Of a stretch of 64,000 nt of DNA, positions 56,545-64,000 are shown piece after piece. The stretch lies in NCBI RefSeq assembly GCF_002884445.1, contig NZ_KZ614144.1, positions 1-64,000 of the forward strand, read 5' to 3'. Origin of the DNA: Paenibacillus castaneae. GTDB lineage: Bacteria > Bacillota > Bacilli > Paenibacillales > Paenibacillaceae. A program made the translations under genes and the position numbers. Position 1 is the first letter of the stretch. Each line of letters starts with the position of its first letter. Under the pieces are notes generated by a model, which did no database searches, was not told where the DNA came from, and saw nothing but the letters and a program-made list of their open reading frames with translations.

Positions 56545-57525
56545 ATGAAGAAATACGAGGTGCTGAGGGCCGTTGTCATCCTTCAAGCCGTATGTATGGT
56601 CGTTTTAACAGTAGTTGTAGTCGTTAAGGTGTGGCCGGGGAACGATAGGCTTCGTCCGCAGACGAATGTTGGCAGCGGAGAAGAATCAACTGATTCCTCC
56701 AAGCATGGCAGTACGCCACTCGTAGATGCTGCGGAGCAAGCGGTTGCTAGGATTGGAACAGAGAGCATTTCGGCTGCTGAGCTCATTGAACAGCTCTACC
56801 AGCAGTATGGAGATACGGTCCTACGGACAATAATGGTACACAAAGTCATTGATTTGGAAGCGAAGGCATCCAAGCTGACCGTTTCTTCCGAGGAAATGGA
56901 GAGTGAGCTTGAGAAATCATATGAAGCATACGATGGTGAGAAGCGCTTCTATGATGTGATGCTGGAGCAAGTTGGGATGACCAAGGAGCAGGTGCTTGAA
57001 GACCTGCGATATAAGCTGCTGCTTGAGAAGATAGCAATACGCGGCATTCATGTGTCGGACGAAGAAGTCGATCGATACATTACGAACAACCCGGATGAGT
57101 TTACCGCAAGGCTGCAGCTGCATTTGCAATGGATTGTGACGGAATCGGAGAAGGAAGCAAGCTCGGTACTGGGACTGCTTGCTAGCGGCGAGGACTTCGC
57201 TATGCTTGCAAAAACCTATTCCATCGACGCCTTCACTGCTGATGCTGGAGGCGACATAGGCTTAATTGATGCGGATGATCCATTCTATAACCGCAATATG
57301 CTGGATGCGGCAAGCCATCTGCAGGTTGCTGAAACAGCGGGCCCCATAGAAGTTGACGGCAATTATGCCATTATTCGCGTCGTTGAGCGTCAGACGACAA
57401 CGGGTATGACCGGCAGGAAACTGCATGATTCCGTACGCAAGCAGCTTGCACTGGAGCATGCTGGCTCATTGACAGATGTGGAAGATAATCTATTGGATAA
57501 ATATGAAGCTGTCATAGTAAAATGA
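56545..57525 (+). CDS. yacD: YacD-type membrane-anchored peptidyl-prolyl isomerase
   Basis: The 326-residue protein has an N-terminal membrane anchor (about residues 9-28) without a lipobox, a SurA/PrsA-like N-lobe, and a divergent parvulin domain (about 185-295: LQLHLQWIVTE, LASGEDFAMLAKTYSID, AGGDIGLIDADDPFYNRNML). The canonical RHIL motif is replaced by LHLQWIV, so activity is uncertain. It lies between hslO and cysK, as yacD does in B. subtilis, and may be a chaperone outside the membrane. Confidence 0.85.
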   Translation: MKKYEVLRAVVILQAVCMVVLTVVVVVKVWPGNDRLRPQTNVGSGEESTDSSKHGSTPLVDAAEQAVARIGTESISAAELIEQLYQQYGDTVLRTIMVHKVIDLEAKASKLTVSSEEMESELEKSYEAYDGEKRFYDVMLEQVGMTKEQVLEDLRYKLLLEKIAIRGIHVSDEEVDRYITNNPDEFTARLQLHLQWIVTESEKEASSVLGLLASGEDFAMLAKTYSIDAFTADAGGDIGLIDADDPFYNRNMLDAASHLQVAETAGPIEVDGNYAIIRVVERQTTTGMTGRKLHDSVRKQLALEHAGSLTDVEDNLLDKYEAVIVK

Positions 57526-57560
57526 AAGCTTTCTGTAGATATCGAGCGAAAAAGAGACTA

Positions 57561-57590
57561 TTGACAATGGATGCAAGACATTGATAAGAT
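57561..57590 (+). promoter_or_regulatory. Promoter of cysK
   Basis: TTGACA (57561-57566) is followed at 18 bases by TAAGAT (57585-57590). Two TTAGTC direct repeats 20 bp apart (57595-57600, 57615-57620) lie just downstream and might be a regulator site; they do not clearly match a CymR box. Confidence 0.55.
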
Positions 57591-57642
57591 GGAGTTAGTC
57601 AAAAACCAACTGAATTAGTCGGAATAAGGAGGCAATAATATC

Positions 57643-58581
57643 ATGGCCAAAATTGTACAAAGCGTTCTAGATCTTATCGGTGATACTCCTCTTGTTCGTT
57701 TAAATCGTCTAGTACCTCCAGGAAGTGCGGAAATTTATGTGAAGCTTGAGTATCAAAACCCGGGCGCTAGCGTAAAAGATCGTATCGCAATCAGCATGGT
57801 TGAAGCAGCGGAGCAAGAAGGAATTCTTAAGCCAGGCGATACGATTATTGAGCCAACAAGCGGCAACACAGGTATCGGTCTTGCGCTTGTAGCAGCGGCT
57901 AAGGGCTATAAAGCCATTCTAGTTATGCCAGAAACAATGAGTATGGAGCGTCGTAACTTGCTGCGCGCATATGGCGCGGATATCGTATTGACTCCAGGCT
58001 CAGAAGGTATGAACGGTGCAGTTCGCAAAGCAGAAGAGCTGGCGCAAGAGAATCCAACTTACTTCCTGCCGCAACAATTCAAAAACCAAGCTAACGTGAA
58101 GATTCACCGTGAAACAACGGGCCCGGAAATCGTCGAGGCGATCAATTCACTTGATGGTAAGCTGGATGCTTTCGTTGCTGGCATTGGTACAGGCGGAACG
58201 ATTTCTGGTACTGGCGAGGTTCTTAAGAAAAACTTCGAAGGTATTAAAATTTACGCTGTTGAGCCTGCGGCTTCGCCAATCCTGTCTGGCGGTAAACCAG
58301 GCGCTCACAAAATTCAAGGTATCGGCGCGAATTTCATCCCTGATATTTTGAACCGTGAAGTATATGATCAGGTTATTACGATTGAGAACGAAGACGCGTT
58401 TGAATACGCTCGTCGTGCTGCGAAAGAAGAAGGCATTCTTTGCGGCATTTCTTCTGGTGCTGCGATCTATGCGGCTTTGCAAGTTGCGAAAGAGCTTGGC
58501 GAAGGCAAACGTGTTGTTGCTATTGTTCCAAGCAATGGCGAACGCTACCTTTCCACGCCGTTGTTCAACTTCGACAATTAG
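57643..58581 (+). CDS. cysK: Cysteine synthase (O-acetylserine sulfhydrylase)
   Basis: CysK makes cysteine from O-acetylserine and sulfide. The PLP lysine is K45 in NPGASVKDR; the substrate loop [12 protein letters not shown] and phosphate-binding [16 protein letters not shown] are intact. Length is 312 residues. AAGGAGG precedes the ATG. In B. subtilis CymR controls cysK; a clear CymR site was not seen here. Confidence 0.96.
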   Translation: MAKIVQSVLDLIGDTPLVRLNRLVPPGSAEIYVKLEYQNPGASVKDRIAISMVEAAEQEGILKPGDTIIEPTSGNTGIGLALVAAAKGYKAILVMPETMSMERRNLLRAYGADIVLTPGSEGMNGAVRKAEELAQENPTYFLPQQFKNQANVKIHRETTGPEIVEAINSLDGKLDAFVAGIGTGGTISGTGEVLKKNFEGIKIYAVEPAASPILSGGKPGAHKIQGIGANFIPDILNREVYDQVITIENEDAFEYARRAAKEEGILCGISSGAAIYAALQVAKELGEGKRVVAIVPSNGERYLSTPLFNFDN

Positions 58582-58597
58582 TTTTTACGGCATTATC

Positions 58598-58637
58598 GAA
58601 AGAGCCTTTCATTCCTTGGAATGGAAGGCTTTCTTTT
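58598..58637 (+). terminator. Intrinsic terminator after cysK
   Basis: GAAAGAGCCTT with CATTCC pairs with GGAATG and AAGGCTTTC, followed by TTTTTG. Confidence 0.92.
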
Positions 58638-58694
58638 TGTAGTTTGATTCTGTATACTGAGCAAAATAAGTCAAGCAATCGGGGGTTGAAGGTG

Positions 58695-60281
58695 ATGGTC
58701 ACCACTTTGGAACAATGGACTCGGTGGCACGCCGAAGGGAAATATACGACGCTTCCGTTTCTAACGGGGCTGTCCATCCAGCTTAAGAATCGGTCAGGCG
58801 TAACGTCATGGGAAGAGGTGTGGCAGGATGCCTCTCCTTATGCTTTCGTGCTGGAGAGCGGCAAGGATGGAAAGTATACCTATTTAGGATTGCATCCCGA
58901 CGGCGTTATACGCGGAAAGGGATTAACTGCTGAATCGGTGGAATTTCATTCGCTCGAGGAGCAAACCAAGCGCCAGTGGGAAGGAAAGCCGCTTGAGGTT
59001 GTGCGGCAATGGATGGGCGGACAGTACGGACCGCGCATAGAGAACGGCCCCAAGTGGATTGGCGGCTGTGCGGGTTTCTGGAGCTATGATGTTGCAAGAT
59101 CAATCGAGCGGTTGCCGGAGCTTGCCGATGATGATCTAGATATACCGGACTATTTATTTCTACGGATGAATGAGCTGTGGATTATAGACCATGAGCAGTC
59201 CAAAATTTATTGTGCCGTTCATATGCCAATAGATAGAGATGCGGACGAACCGATGCTGCGTGCAGCTTACGATTGCGCACGGTCCAAAGCGGAAGGGATG
59301 ATCGATTACTGGTTATCCTGGTTCGAGGAAGAGAAAGCGAAGAAGAGAGCGGCAGCTCTTCAGAAGAAACGCAGCCGACTAATTGAAGATGATTCGTTTC
59401 ACTTTGATGCAGATTCTTCAGCGGTAACAACGTCCCCATTTACGAAAGAAGCCTATATGGAGGCCGTTCGCAGCATACAGCGATACATCGCGCAAGGAGA
59501 CGTTTTTCAGGTTAATCTATCCGTTCGACAAAGCAGACAGCTGAAGACATCGCCAGAGGAGCTGTATGAATGGCTTAGACTAATCAATCCTTCTCCGTAT
59601 ATGGGGTTTCTGCGCTGTCCAGATTTCCAGCTTGTGTCAGCTTCGCCGGAGCTGCTGGTCGAGCTAGGAGAGCGGAAGCTTGCGGCTAGACCGATTGCGG
59701 GGACAAGGCGCCGGGGCCGAACAGCAGAGGAAGATCTGAAGTTTGCAGAGGAGCTTCGCTCGAACGAGAAGGAGCGGGCCGAGCATATTATGCTTGTTGA
59801 TTTGGAACGGAATGATCTTGGACGAATATCTGCTTTTGGTACGGTTAAGGTGGAAGAGCTTATGGTCATTGAACGATATTCGCATGTTATGCATTTGGTT
59901 TCTCAGGTAGAGGGGCAATTAGCTGCCGGCAAGGATGCTTATGACGTGATTGCAGCTACTTTCCCTGGAGGAACGATTACCGGTGCGCCGAAAATTCGTA
60001 CAATGGAAATTATAGAAGAGCTGGAGCCCGTTCGCAGAGGTCCTTATACCGGTTCGCTTGGTTGGATTGACTACAACGGCGATATGGAATTTAATATAAT
60101 TATTAGAACGATGGTGCTGCAGGAGGACAATGTCCATATTCAAGCGGGGGCAGGAATTGTAATCGATTCTGATCCAGAACGAGAATATAAGGAATCGCTG
60201 AACAAAGCAAAGGCGCTGTGGAAGGCCATTCAATACAGCGAGCGTTTCGATGCAGCAACACAGGCAGAGGCTAACGAATAG
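58695..60281 (+). CDS. pabB: Aminodeoxychorismate synthase component I
   Basis: PabB, with PabA glutamine amidotransferase, turns chorismate into 4-amino-4-deoxychorismate for folate. The chorismate-binding half carries GDVFQVNLSVRQ, PSPYMGFLR, SPELLVELG, RPIAGTRRRGRT, ELRSNEKERAEHIMLVDLERNDLGR and FPGGTITGAPKIR. The N-terminal half is divergent and includes a charged linker around residues 210-235. ATG 58695 lies 9 bases after GGGGG (528 residues); the open frame upstream is part of cysK. Confidence 0.94.
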   Translation: MVTTLEQWTRWHAEGKYTTLPFLTGLSIQLKNRSGVTSWEEVWQDASPYAFVLESGKDGKYTYLGLHPDGVIRGKGLTAESVEFHSLEEQTKRQWEGKPLEVVRQWMGGQYGPRIENGPKWIGGCAGFWSYDVARSIERLPELADDDLDIPDYLFLRMNELWIIDHEQSKIYCAVHMPIDRDADEPMLRAAYDCARSKAEGMIDYWLSWFEEEKAKKRAAALQKKRSRLIEDDSFHFDADSSAVTTSPFTKEAYMEAVRSIQRYIAQGDVFQVNLSVRQSRQLKTSPEELYEWLRLINPSPYMGFLRCPDFQLVSASPELLVELGERKLAARPIAGTRRRGRTAEEDLKFAEELRSNEKERAEHIMLVDLERNDLGRISAFGTVKVEELMVIERYSHVMHLVSQVEGQLAAGKDAYDVIAATFPGGTITGAPKIRTMEIIEELEPVRRGPYTGSLGWIDYNGDMEFNIIIRTMVLQEDNVHIQAGAGIVIDSDPEREYKESLNKAKALWKAIQYSERFDAATQAEANE

Positions 60282-60296
60282 AGGGGGAGTGGACTC

Positions 60297-60878
60297 ATGA
60301 TACTTGTCATCGATAACTATGATTCTTTTACGTACAACCTGGTTCAATATTTGGGGGAGCTTGGGGAAGATATTACAGTAAAGCGCAATGATGAGATTGA
60401 TTTGCAGGGAATAGAGGCATTGGCGCCCGATCATATTCTCATTTCTCCGGGTCCTTGCTCTCCGAATGAAGCAGGCATCAGCTTATCGCTTATTGATCAT
60501 TTCAAAGGGAAAATTCCGATTTTTGGCGTATGTCTAGGGCATCAATCTATTGGGCAAGCGTTTGGCGGAGAAGTGGTGCGCGCGGAGCGGCTTATGCATG
60601 GCAAGACATCCCCTATCCACCATAACGGGAAATCCGTTTTTGAAGGAATGCCTTCTCCCTTTACGGCTACGCGTTATCATTCATTAATCGTTCGTCGCGA
60701 GACGCTGCCGGATTGCTTGGAAATTACGGCAGAAACGGACGAAGGTGAAATTATGGGTCTGCGTCATAAGGAATATGCAGTTGAAGGGGTTCAATTCCAC
60801 CCGGAATCTATTATAACGGAGCATGGATTGACGATGCTTCGTAATTTCTTGCAAAATCGGACAGGTGCAGCACGATGA
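60297..60878 (+). CDS. pabA: Aminodeoxychorismate/anthranilate synthase amidotransferase component
   Basis: Class I glutamine amidotransferase of 193 residues. The nucleophile is C79 in [10 protein letters not shown], with the catalytic His/Glu in VQFHPESI. In B. subtilis this gene serves both folate (PabB) and tryptophan (TrpE). GAGGGGGAGTGG precedes the ATG, and it overlaps pabC by 4 bases (ATGA). Confidence 0.95.
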   Translation: MILVIDNYDSFTYNLVQYLGELGEDITVKRNDEIDLQGIEALAPDHILISPGPCSPNEAGISLSLIDHFKGKIPIFGVCLGHQSIGQAFGGEVVRAERLMHGKTSPIHHNGKSVFEGMPSPFTATRYHSLIVRRETLPDCLEITAETDEGEIMGLRHKEYAVEGVQFHPESIITEHGLTMLRNFLQNRTGAAR

Positions 60879-61768
60879 AAGTCGGGCTGAACGGCTCCGT
60901 AATGGAAGCTAACGAAGCCGTGATCTCAGTATATGATCACGGCTTTTTATACGGGATGGGATTATTCGAGACGTTTCGCACTTATGGAGGAAGGCCCTAC
61001 TTGTTGGACAGACATGTAAAGAGGCTCCAATCGGGCTGTGAGCAGCTAGGCATACACTATAGTGAAGAAGCAGACAGCATTAAGGAAAGAGTGAGTGAGC
61101 TACTAGCTGCCAATGGGCTGAAAGACGGCTATGTACGATTAACGGTAAGTGCCGGAGAAGCGGAGCTTGGCTTGCCTTCACATGATTATGAGAAGCCTAA
61201 CGTGCTTTTATTAGTGAAAGAACTGCCACCCATACATGATGCGGTTCATATGCGCGGACGGGAGCTGCGGCTATTGCATACGCGGCGGAATACGCCGGAA
61301 GGCGATATTCGCTTCAAGTCTCTCCATTATATGAACAATATTATTGCGAAGCGGGAATTAATAACGAGCGGCGCTTCAGCTGGGACAGAGGGCCTTATGC
61401 TCAGTGGAGAAGGTTGGCTGGCGGAGGGCATCGTCAGTAATTTGTTTTTTGCCAAAGCAGGCATCGTGTATACACCTTCTATTGCTACAGGCATATTGCC
61501 GGGCATCACTCGCGGTCGAGTAATCGAGCTTGCGAAGGAAGCGGGTTATAAGGTGGAGGAAGGCCTGTTCAACTGGCCGCAGCTGCAGGAGGCGGATGAG
61601 ATCTGGATGACCAATTCTATTTCAGAGCTCATTCCGGTGACGGTATTAAATGACGAGCTCGGTCAGTGTGTATGGAATGGCGGCGGTGAAGCCGGGAGCA
61701 TAACACGGCAATTGCTGTCGCTATATCGTTCAGAGACCATTGCTGAGCTGAAAATAACGGATAAGTAG
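60875..61768 (+). CDS. pabC: Aminodeoxychorismate lyase (class IV PLP enzyme)
   Basis: PabC releases pyruvate from aminodeoxychorismate to give p-aminobenzoate. The PLP lysine is K148 in [10 protein letters not shown], and EGIVSNLFF and [15 protein letters not shown] are the glutamate and phosphate-binding motifs. Class IV enzymes also include branched-chain and D-amino acid transaminases, but position after pabBA fixes the call. Length is 297 residues. Confidence 0.94.
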   Translation: MKVGLNGSVMEANEAVISVYDHGFLYGMGLFETFRTYGGRPYLLDRHVKRLQSGCEQLGIHYSEEADSIKERVSELLAANGLKDGYVRLTVSAGEAELGLPSHDYEKPNVLLLVKELPPIHDAVHMRGRELRLLHTRRNTPEGDIRFKSLHYMNNIIAKRELITSGASAGTEGLMLSGEGWLAEGIVSNLFFAKAGIVYTPSIATGILPGITRGRVIELAKEAGYKVEEGLFNWPQLQEADEIWMTNSISELIPVTVLNDELGQCVWNGGGEAGSITRQLLSLYRSETIAELKITDK

Positions 61769-61810
61769 CTGCTGGAGAGCTACAGAGCAGAAGAGGGGGC
61801 AATATTTACA

Positions 61811-62659
61811 ATGATTAAGCATCCACAATTTCAGCAAAGAACCTATGACCTTCAAGGCGGCGTGCATTTAGAGCTTGGCCATCGGACACTTATTATGGGC
61901 ATTCTGAATGCGACGCCTGACTCTTTCTCCGATGGAGGACGTTATACGAATATCGAAGCTGCGGTTGCACATGCAGCTGCAATGGTGGAGAATGGTGCTG
62001 ATATTCTGGATATTGGCGGTGAATCGACGCGTCCTGGCTTTACGCCGGTTGGCGAAGAAGAGGAAATTCGACGAATTATTCCTGTTATTCGGGCTGTTCG
62101 CGAAGCGCTGCCTCATATACCACTCTCCATTGATACGTATAAGGCGAATACTATGCGCCAAGCATTAGAAGCGGGCGCACATATTATAAATGACATCTGG
62201 GGTCTTAAGGGCGACCCCGAAATGGCTGCAGTGGCGGCTGAATATGACTGTCCAGTCATTATCAGTCATAACCGCCACGCTCGGGACTACCAGAATCTCG
62301 TCCCGGACGTGCTCTCTGATCTGCAGGGCAGCATCGAGATCGCTCTTGCAGCCGGCGTCGCCGAAGACCGGATATGGCTTGATCCCGGCATCGGCTTCGC
62401 CAAAACCTATGAGGACAACCTCGAGATGCTAGGTCATCTTTCAGAGCTTGCAGCGCTCGGCTATCCGGTACTGCTCGGCACCTCGCGCAAAGGCTTTATT
62501 CGGCAGACATTGAATCTGCCGGTTGAAGAGCTTGTCGAAGGGACGGCTTCGACCGTCACCCTCGGGATCGCGCAGGGCTGCCAAATTATGCGCGTTCATG
62601 ATGTGCGCGCGATTAAACGTACCGCGATTATGACAGATGCTGTTCTTTACCGCAGCTAG
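61811..62659 (+). CDS. folP: Dihydropteroate synthase
   Basis: FolP condenses pABA with the pterin diphosphate; it is the sulfonamide target. GILNATPDSFSDGGRY, DIGGESTRPG, SIDTYKANT, INDIWGLKGDP, DPGIGFAKTYEDNL and GTSRKGFIR are all present. GAGGGGGC precedes the ATG. Length 282 residues is normal. Confidence 0.96.
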   Translation: MIKHPQFQQRTYDLQGGVHLELGHRTLIMGILNATPDSFSDGGRYTNIEAAVAHAAAMVENGADILDIGGESTRPGFTPVGEEEEIRRIIPVIRAVREALPHIPLSIDTYKANTMRQALEAGAHIINDIWGLKGDPEMAAVAAEYDCPVIISHNRHARDYQNLVPDVLSDLQGSIEIALAAGVAEDRIWLDPGIGFAKTYEDNLEMLGHLSELAALGYPVLLGTSRKGFIRQTLNLPVEELVEGTASTVTLGIAQGCQIMRVHDVRAIKRTAIMTDAVLYRS

Positions 62660-62721
62660 TTAGTTGCGCTTGGAAAAGCAAAGCATATATACAATAACTT
62701 CAGAGCAGGAGAGTGGACAAT

Positions 62722-63108
62722 ATGGATAACATGATTATTAAAGGCATGCGCTTTTACGGTTATCATGGTGTATTTCCAGAGGAGAACAAGCTGGGGCAAC
62801 AGTTTTATGTCGATATTGAATTGCGGATGGATCTGGAGCAAGCGGCACAAACGGATGATCTTAACTACACGATTAATTATGCTGAAATTCATGGATTCGC
62901 CAAAGCAATCGTGGAAGGCCCTCCATTTAAGCTCATTGAAGCTTTAACAGGCCATATTGCATCACGGGTATTGGAAGCTTATACTATGGTAAATGAAGTG
63001 ACGGTACGAGTAACGAAGCCGCATCCGCCGTTTGACATCCACTTTGACGGGGTAACGGTGGAGATGCGCAGAAAGCGGGACGCTGATGGACGAACAATTC
63101 CCGCCTGA
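62722..63108 (+). CDS. folB: Dihydroneopterin aldolase
   Basis: FolB converts dihydroneopterin to 6-hydroxymethyl-dihydropterin. GMRFYGYHGVFPEENKLGQQFYVDIEL, LNYTINYAEIHG and LIEALTGHIA carry the active-site Tyr/His and Glu region. ATG 62722 follows AGCAGGAGAG; GTG 62713 overlaps that site. Length is 128 residues. It overlaps folK by 23 bases. Confidence 0.95.
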   Translation: MDNMIIKGMRFYGYHGVFPEENKLGQQFYVDIELRMDLEQAAQTDDLNYTINYAEIHGFAKAIVEGPPFKLIEALTGHIASRVLEAYTMVNEVTVRVTKPHPPFDIHFDGVTVEMRRKRDADGRTIPA

Positions 63109-63640
63109 AGGCGTTTGGGCGGAAGCTTATATCGCACTGGGTTCTAATATGGGGGAACGCGAGCAGCTGCTAATGGAAGCCATTGCGCTTATTGACTCGC
63201 ATCCGCATATTGAGGCATCCAGAGTATCGGGCATTTATGAGACAGATCCAATTGGCTATACGGATCAGCCTCCTTTTCTCAATATGGTTATGGCTGTGCG
63301 GACGACACTCCCTCCATTGGTCCTACTGCGCCTGCTTCTTTCATTTGAGCAGAAGCTTGGGCGGGTTAGACACATACGTTGGGGACCTAGGACCATTGAC
63401 CTCGACCTGCTCCTATATCATAATGTCATAATGGATCAAGAAGAGCTGACACTGCCGCATCCGCGTATGCTGGAGCGGTCGTTCGTGCTGGTGCCGCTGC
63501 ATGATGTCATCGAACAAATGCACCCCCTGCAGGAGCAAGTGAAGGCAGCGTCTGAAGCAGCGCTTCATGATGGAAAGGAAGGCATCACGTTATGGAAAAC
63601 AATCAATTGGCGCAGCGCGTCAGAGCCTTTAGAAAGCTGA
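63086..63640 (+). CDS. folK: 6-hydroxymethyl-7,8-dihydropterin pyrophosphokinase
   Basis: FolK activates the pterin for FolP. YIALGSNMGEREQLL, SGIYETDPIGYTDQPPFLNMV, RHIRWGPRTIDLDLLLY and LPHPRMLERSFVLVPL are complete. The ATG lies inside folB, and the end overlaps yazB by 49 bases, so folB-folK-yazB are tightly coupled. The glutamine-rich C-terminus is a little long. Confidence 0.95.
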   Translation: MDEQFPPEGVWAEAYIALGSNMGEREQLLMEAIALIDSHPHIEASRVSGIYETDPIGYTDQPPFLNMVMAVRTTLPPLVLLRLLLSFEQKLGRVRHIRWGPRTIDLDLLLYHNVIMDQEELTLPHPRMLERSFVLVPLHDVIEQMHPLQEQVKAASEAALHDGKEGITLWKTINWRSASEPLES

Positions 63641-63804
63641 AGGGCTATACTCAGCAAGAGCTTGCCAAGGAGCTTGGCGTATCTGTTGCGGTTCTCGGAT
63701 CGCTTGAACGTGGAACAAGGAAGACAGATCCAAAGCTGCTGAACCATATCGCGAGAACGTTAGGAATCAGCTACGAGGAATTAATGTCCGATGATCGTGA
63801 ATAA
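63592..63804 (+). CDS. yazB: XRE-family helix-turn-helix regulator YazB
   Basis: The 70-residue protein is a single HTH_3 domain (LAQRVRAFRKLKGYTQQELAKELGVSVAVLGSLERGTRKTDPKLLNHIARTLGISYEEL). B. subtilis yazB holds the same slot after folK; its target is unknown. The ATG lies 49 bases inside folK. A small DNA-binding protein at the end of a folate operon could autoregulate it, but no evidence is visible. Confidence 0.9.
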   Translation: MENNQLAQRVRAFRKLKGYTQQELAKELGVSVAVLGSLERGTRKTDPKLLNHIARTLGISYEELMSDDRE

Positions 63805-63842
63805 TGATGATAGCTGCAACAGTTAATAGATCTTATTAACTT

Positions 63843-64000
63843 AAAATGCGCATTGGATGGGATAGCGATCATATCTACGCGGTGGAGAATGCACGGGCAG
63901 TAGAACGGGCTGGCGGTAAAGCGGTTAGCGTTCATGGCCGTACACGCGAGCAATTGTATACAGGCAAGGCTAATTGGGACATTATAAAGGAAGTTAAAGA
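63843..64000 (+). pseudogene. dusB: tRNA-dihydrouridine synthase DusB, missing the N-terminal third
   Basis: The frame reads LKMRIGWDSDHIYAVENA... and then VSVHGRTREQLYTGKANWDIIKEVK, which is the middle of DusB. A stop codon (63837-63839) sits two codons upstream. The usual first ~125 residues, with the FMN-binding start (PMAG) and the catalytic Cys motif (MGCP), are absent between yazB and this point. The ATG at 63846 has no ribosome-binding site. The 3' part continues beyond the window. If real, the product would be inactive. An assembly deletion is the alternative. Confidence 0.75.

Overview
The window looks like a chromosome segment of an endospore-forming, low-to-moderate GC Firmicute, most probably Paenibacillus or a close relative. 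Gene order follows the origin-proximal csfB-to-dus region of Bacillus subtilis almost gene for gene. Sporulation genes (csfB, yabG, sspF, spoVG, fin, spoVT, yabP, yabQ, spoIIE, and abrB with Spo0A-type sites) are spread throughout. Shine-Dalgarno sequences are strong and TTG or GTG starts are common. Nearly everything reads on the + strand; only a small membrane-protein gene (386-916) and abrB (8755-9009) are reversed.

Layout. 1-336: the tail of a 23S rRNA, a 5S rRNA and its terminator. 386-8625: csfB, a PLP decarboxylase, tmk, the c-di-AMP receptor darA, yaaR, holB, ricT, yabA, a tRNA methyltransferase and rsmI. 8664-11370: abrB diverges from a ywfO-type HD phosphohydrolase across a promoter region rich in Spo0A boxes, followed by a TatD nuclease. 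11560-15694: a c-di-AMP (ydaO/yuaA) riboswitch leads into the yabE-type 3D-domain cell-wall protein, then rnmV, rsmA and yabG. 15848-26493: veg, sspF, ispE, purR, ridA, spoVG, glmU, rplY/ctc, pth, fin and mfd. 26565-36153: a PrsA-like lipoprotein, thpR, spoVT, a SpoVB/YabM-type flippase, yabN, hup, rqcP, yabP, yabQ, divIC and yabR. 36569-45907: spoIIE with a 21-bp-spaced Spo0A-type promoter, a roughly 1 kb gene-free stretch full of palindromes and repeats, then yabS, yabT, tilS, hpt and ftsH. 46258-54854: a BMP-type nucleoside ABC transporter (four genes) and the NAD operon nadABC, both inserted relative to B. subtilis. 54851-63804: coaX, hslO, yacD, cysK, pabBAC, folP, folB, folK and yazB. 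63843-64000: a 5'-truncated dusB.

Functional themes. The genes cover translation and rRNA maturation (rnmV, rsmA, rsmI, tilS, rqcP, pth), replication and repair (holB, yabA, mfd, tmk), and early and forespore sporulation control (abrB, spoIIE, csfB, fin, spoVT). They also cover c-di-AMP signalling, through a protein receptor and a riboswitch, and cofactor synthesis (NAD, folate, CoA). Several promoters can be read directly: tandem sigma-A promoters at veg, sigma-G/F type at csfB, sspF and spoVT, sigma-K type at yabG, sigma-H type at spoVG, and the spoIIE promoter.

I did not find a clearly new multi-gene system. The observations most worth following up are the Spo0A-box array between abrB and ywfO, the repeat and palindrome clusters at 31346-31570, 39528-39820 and 40026-40105, the truncated dusB, and the absence of metS, prs and yazA from their usual places.
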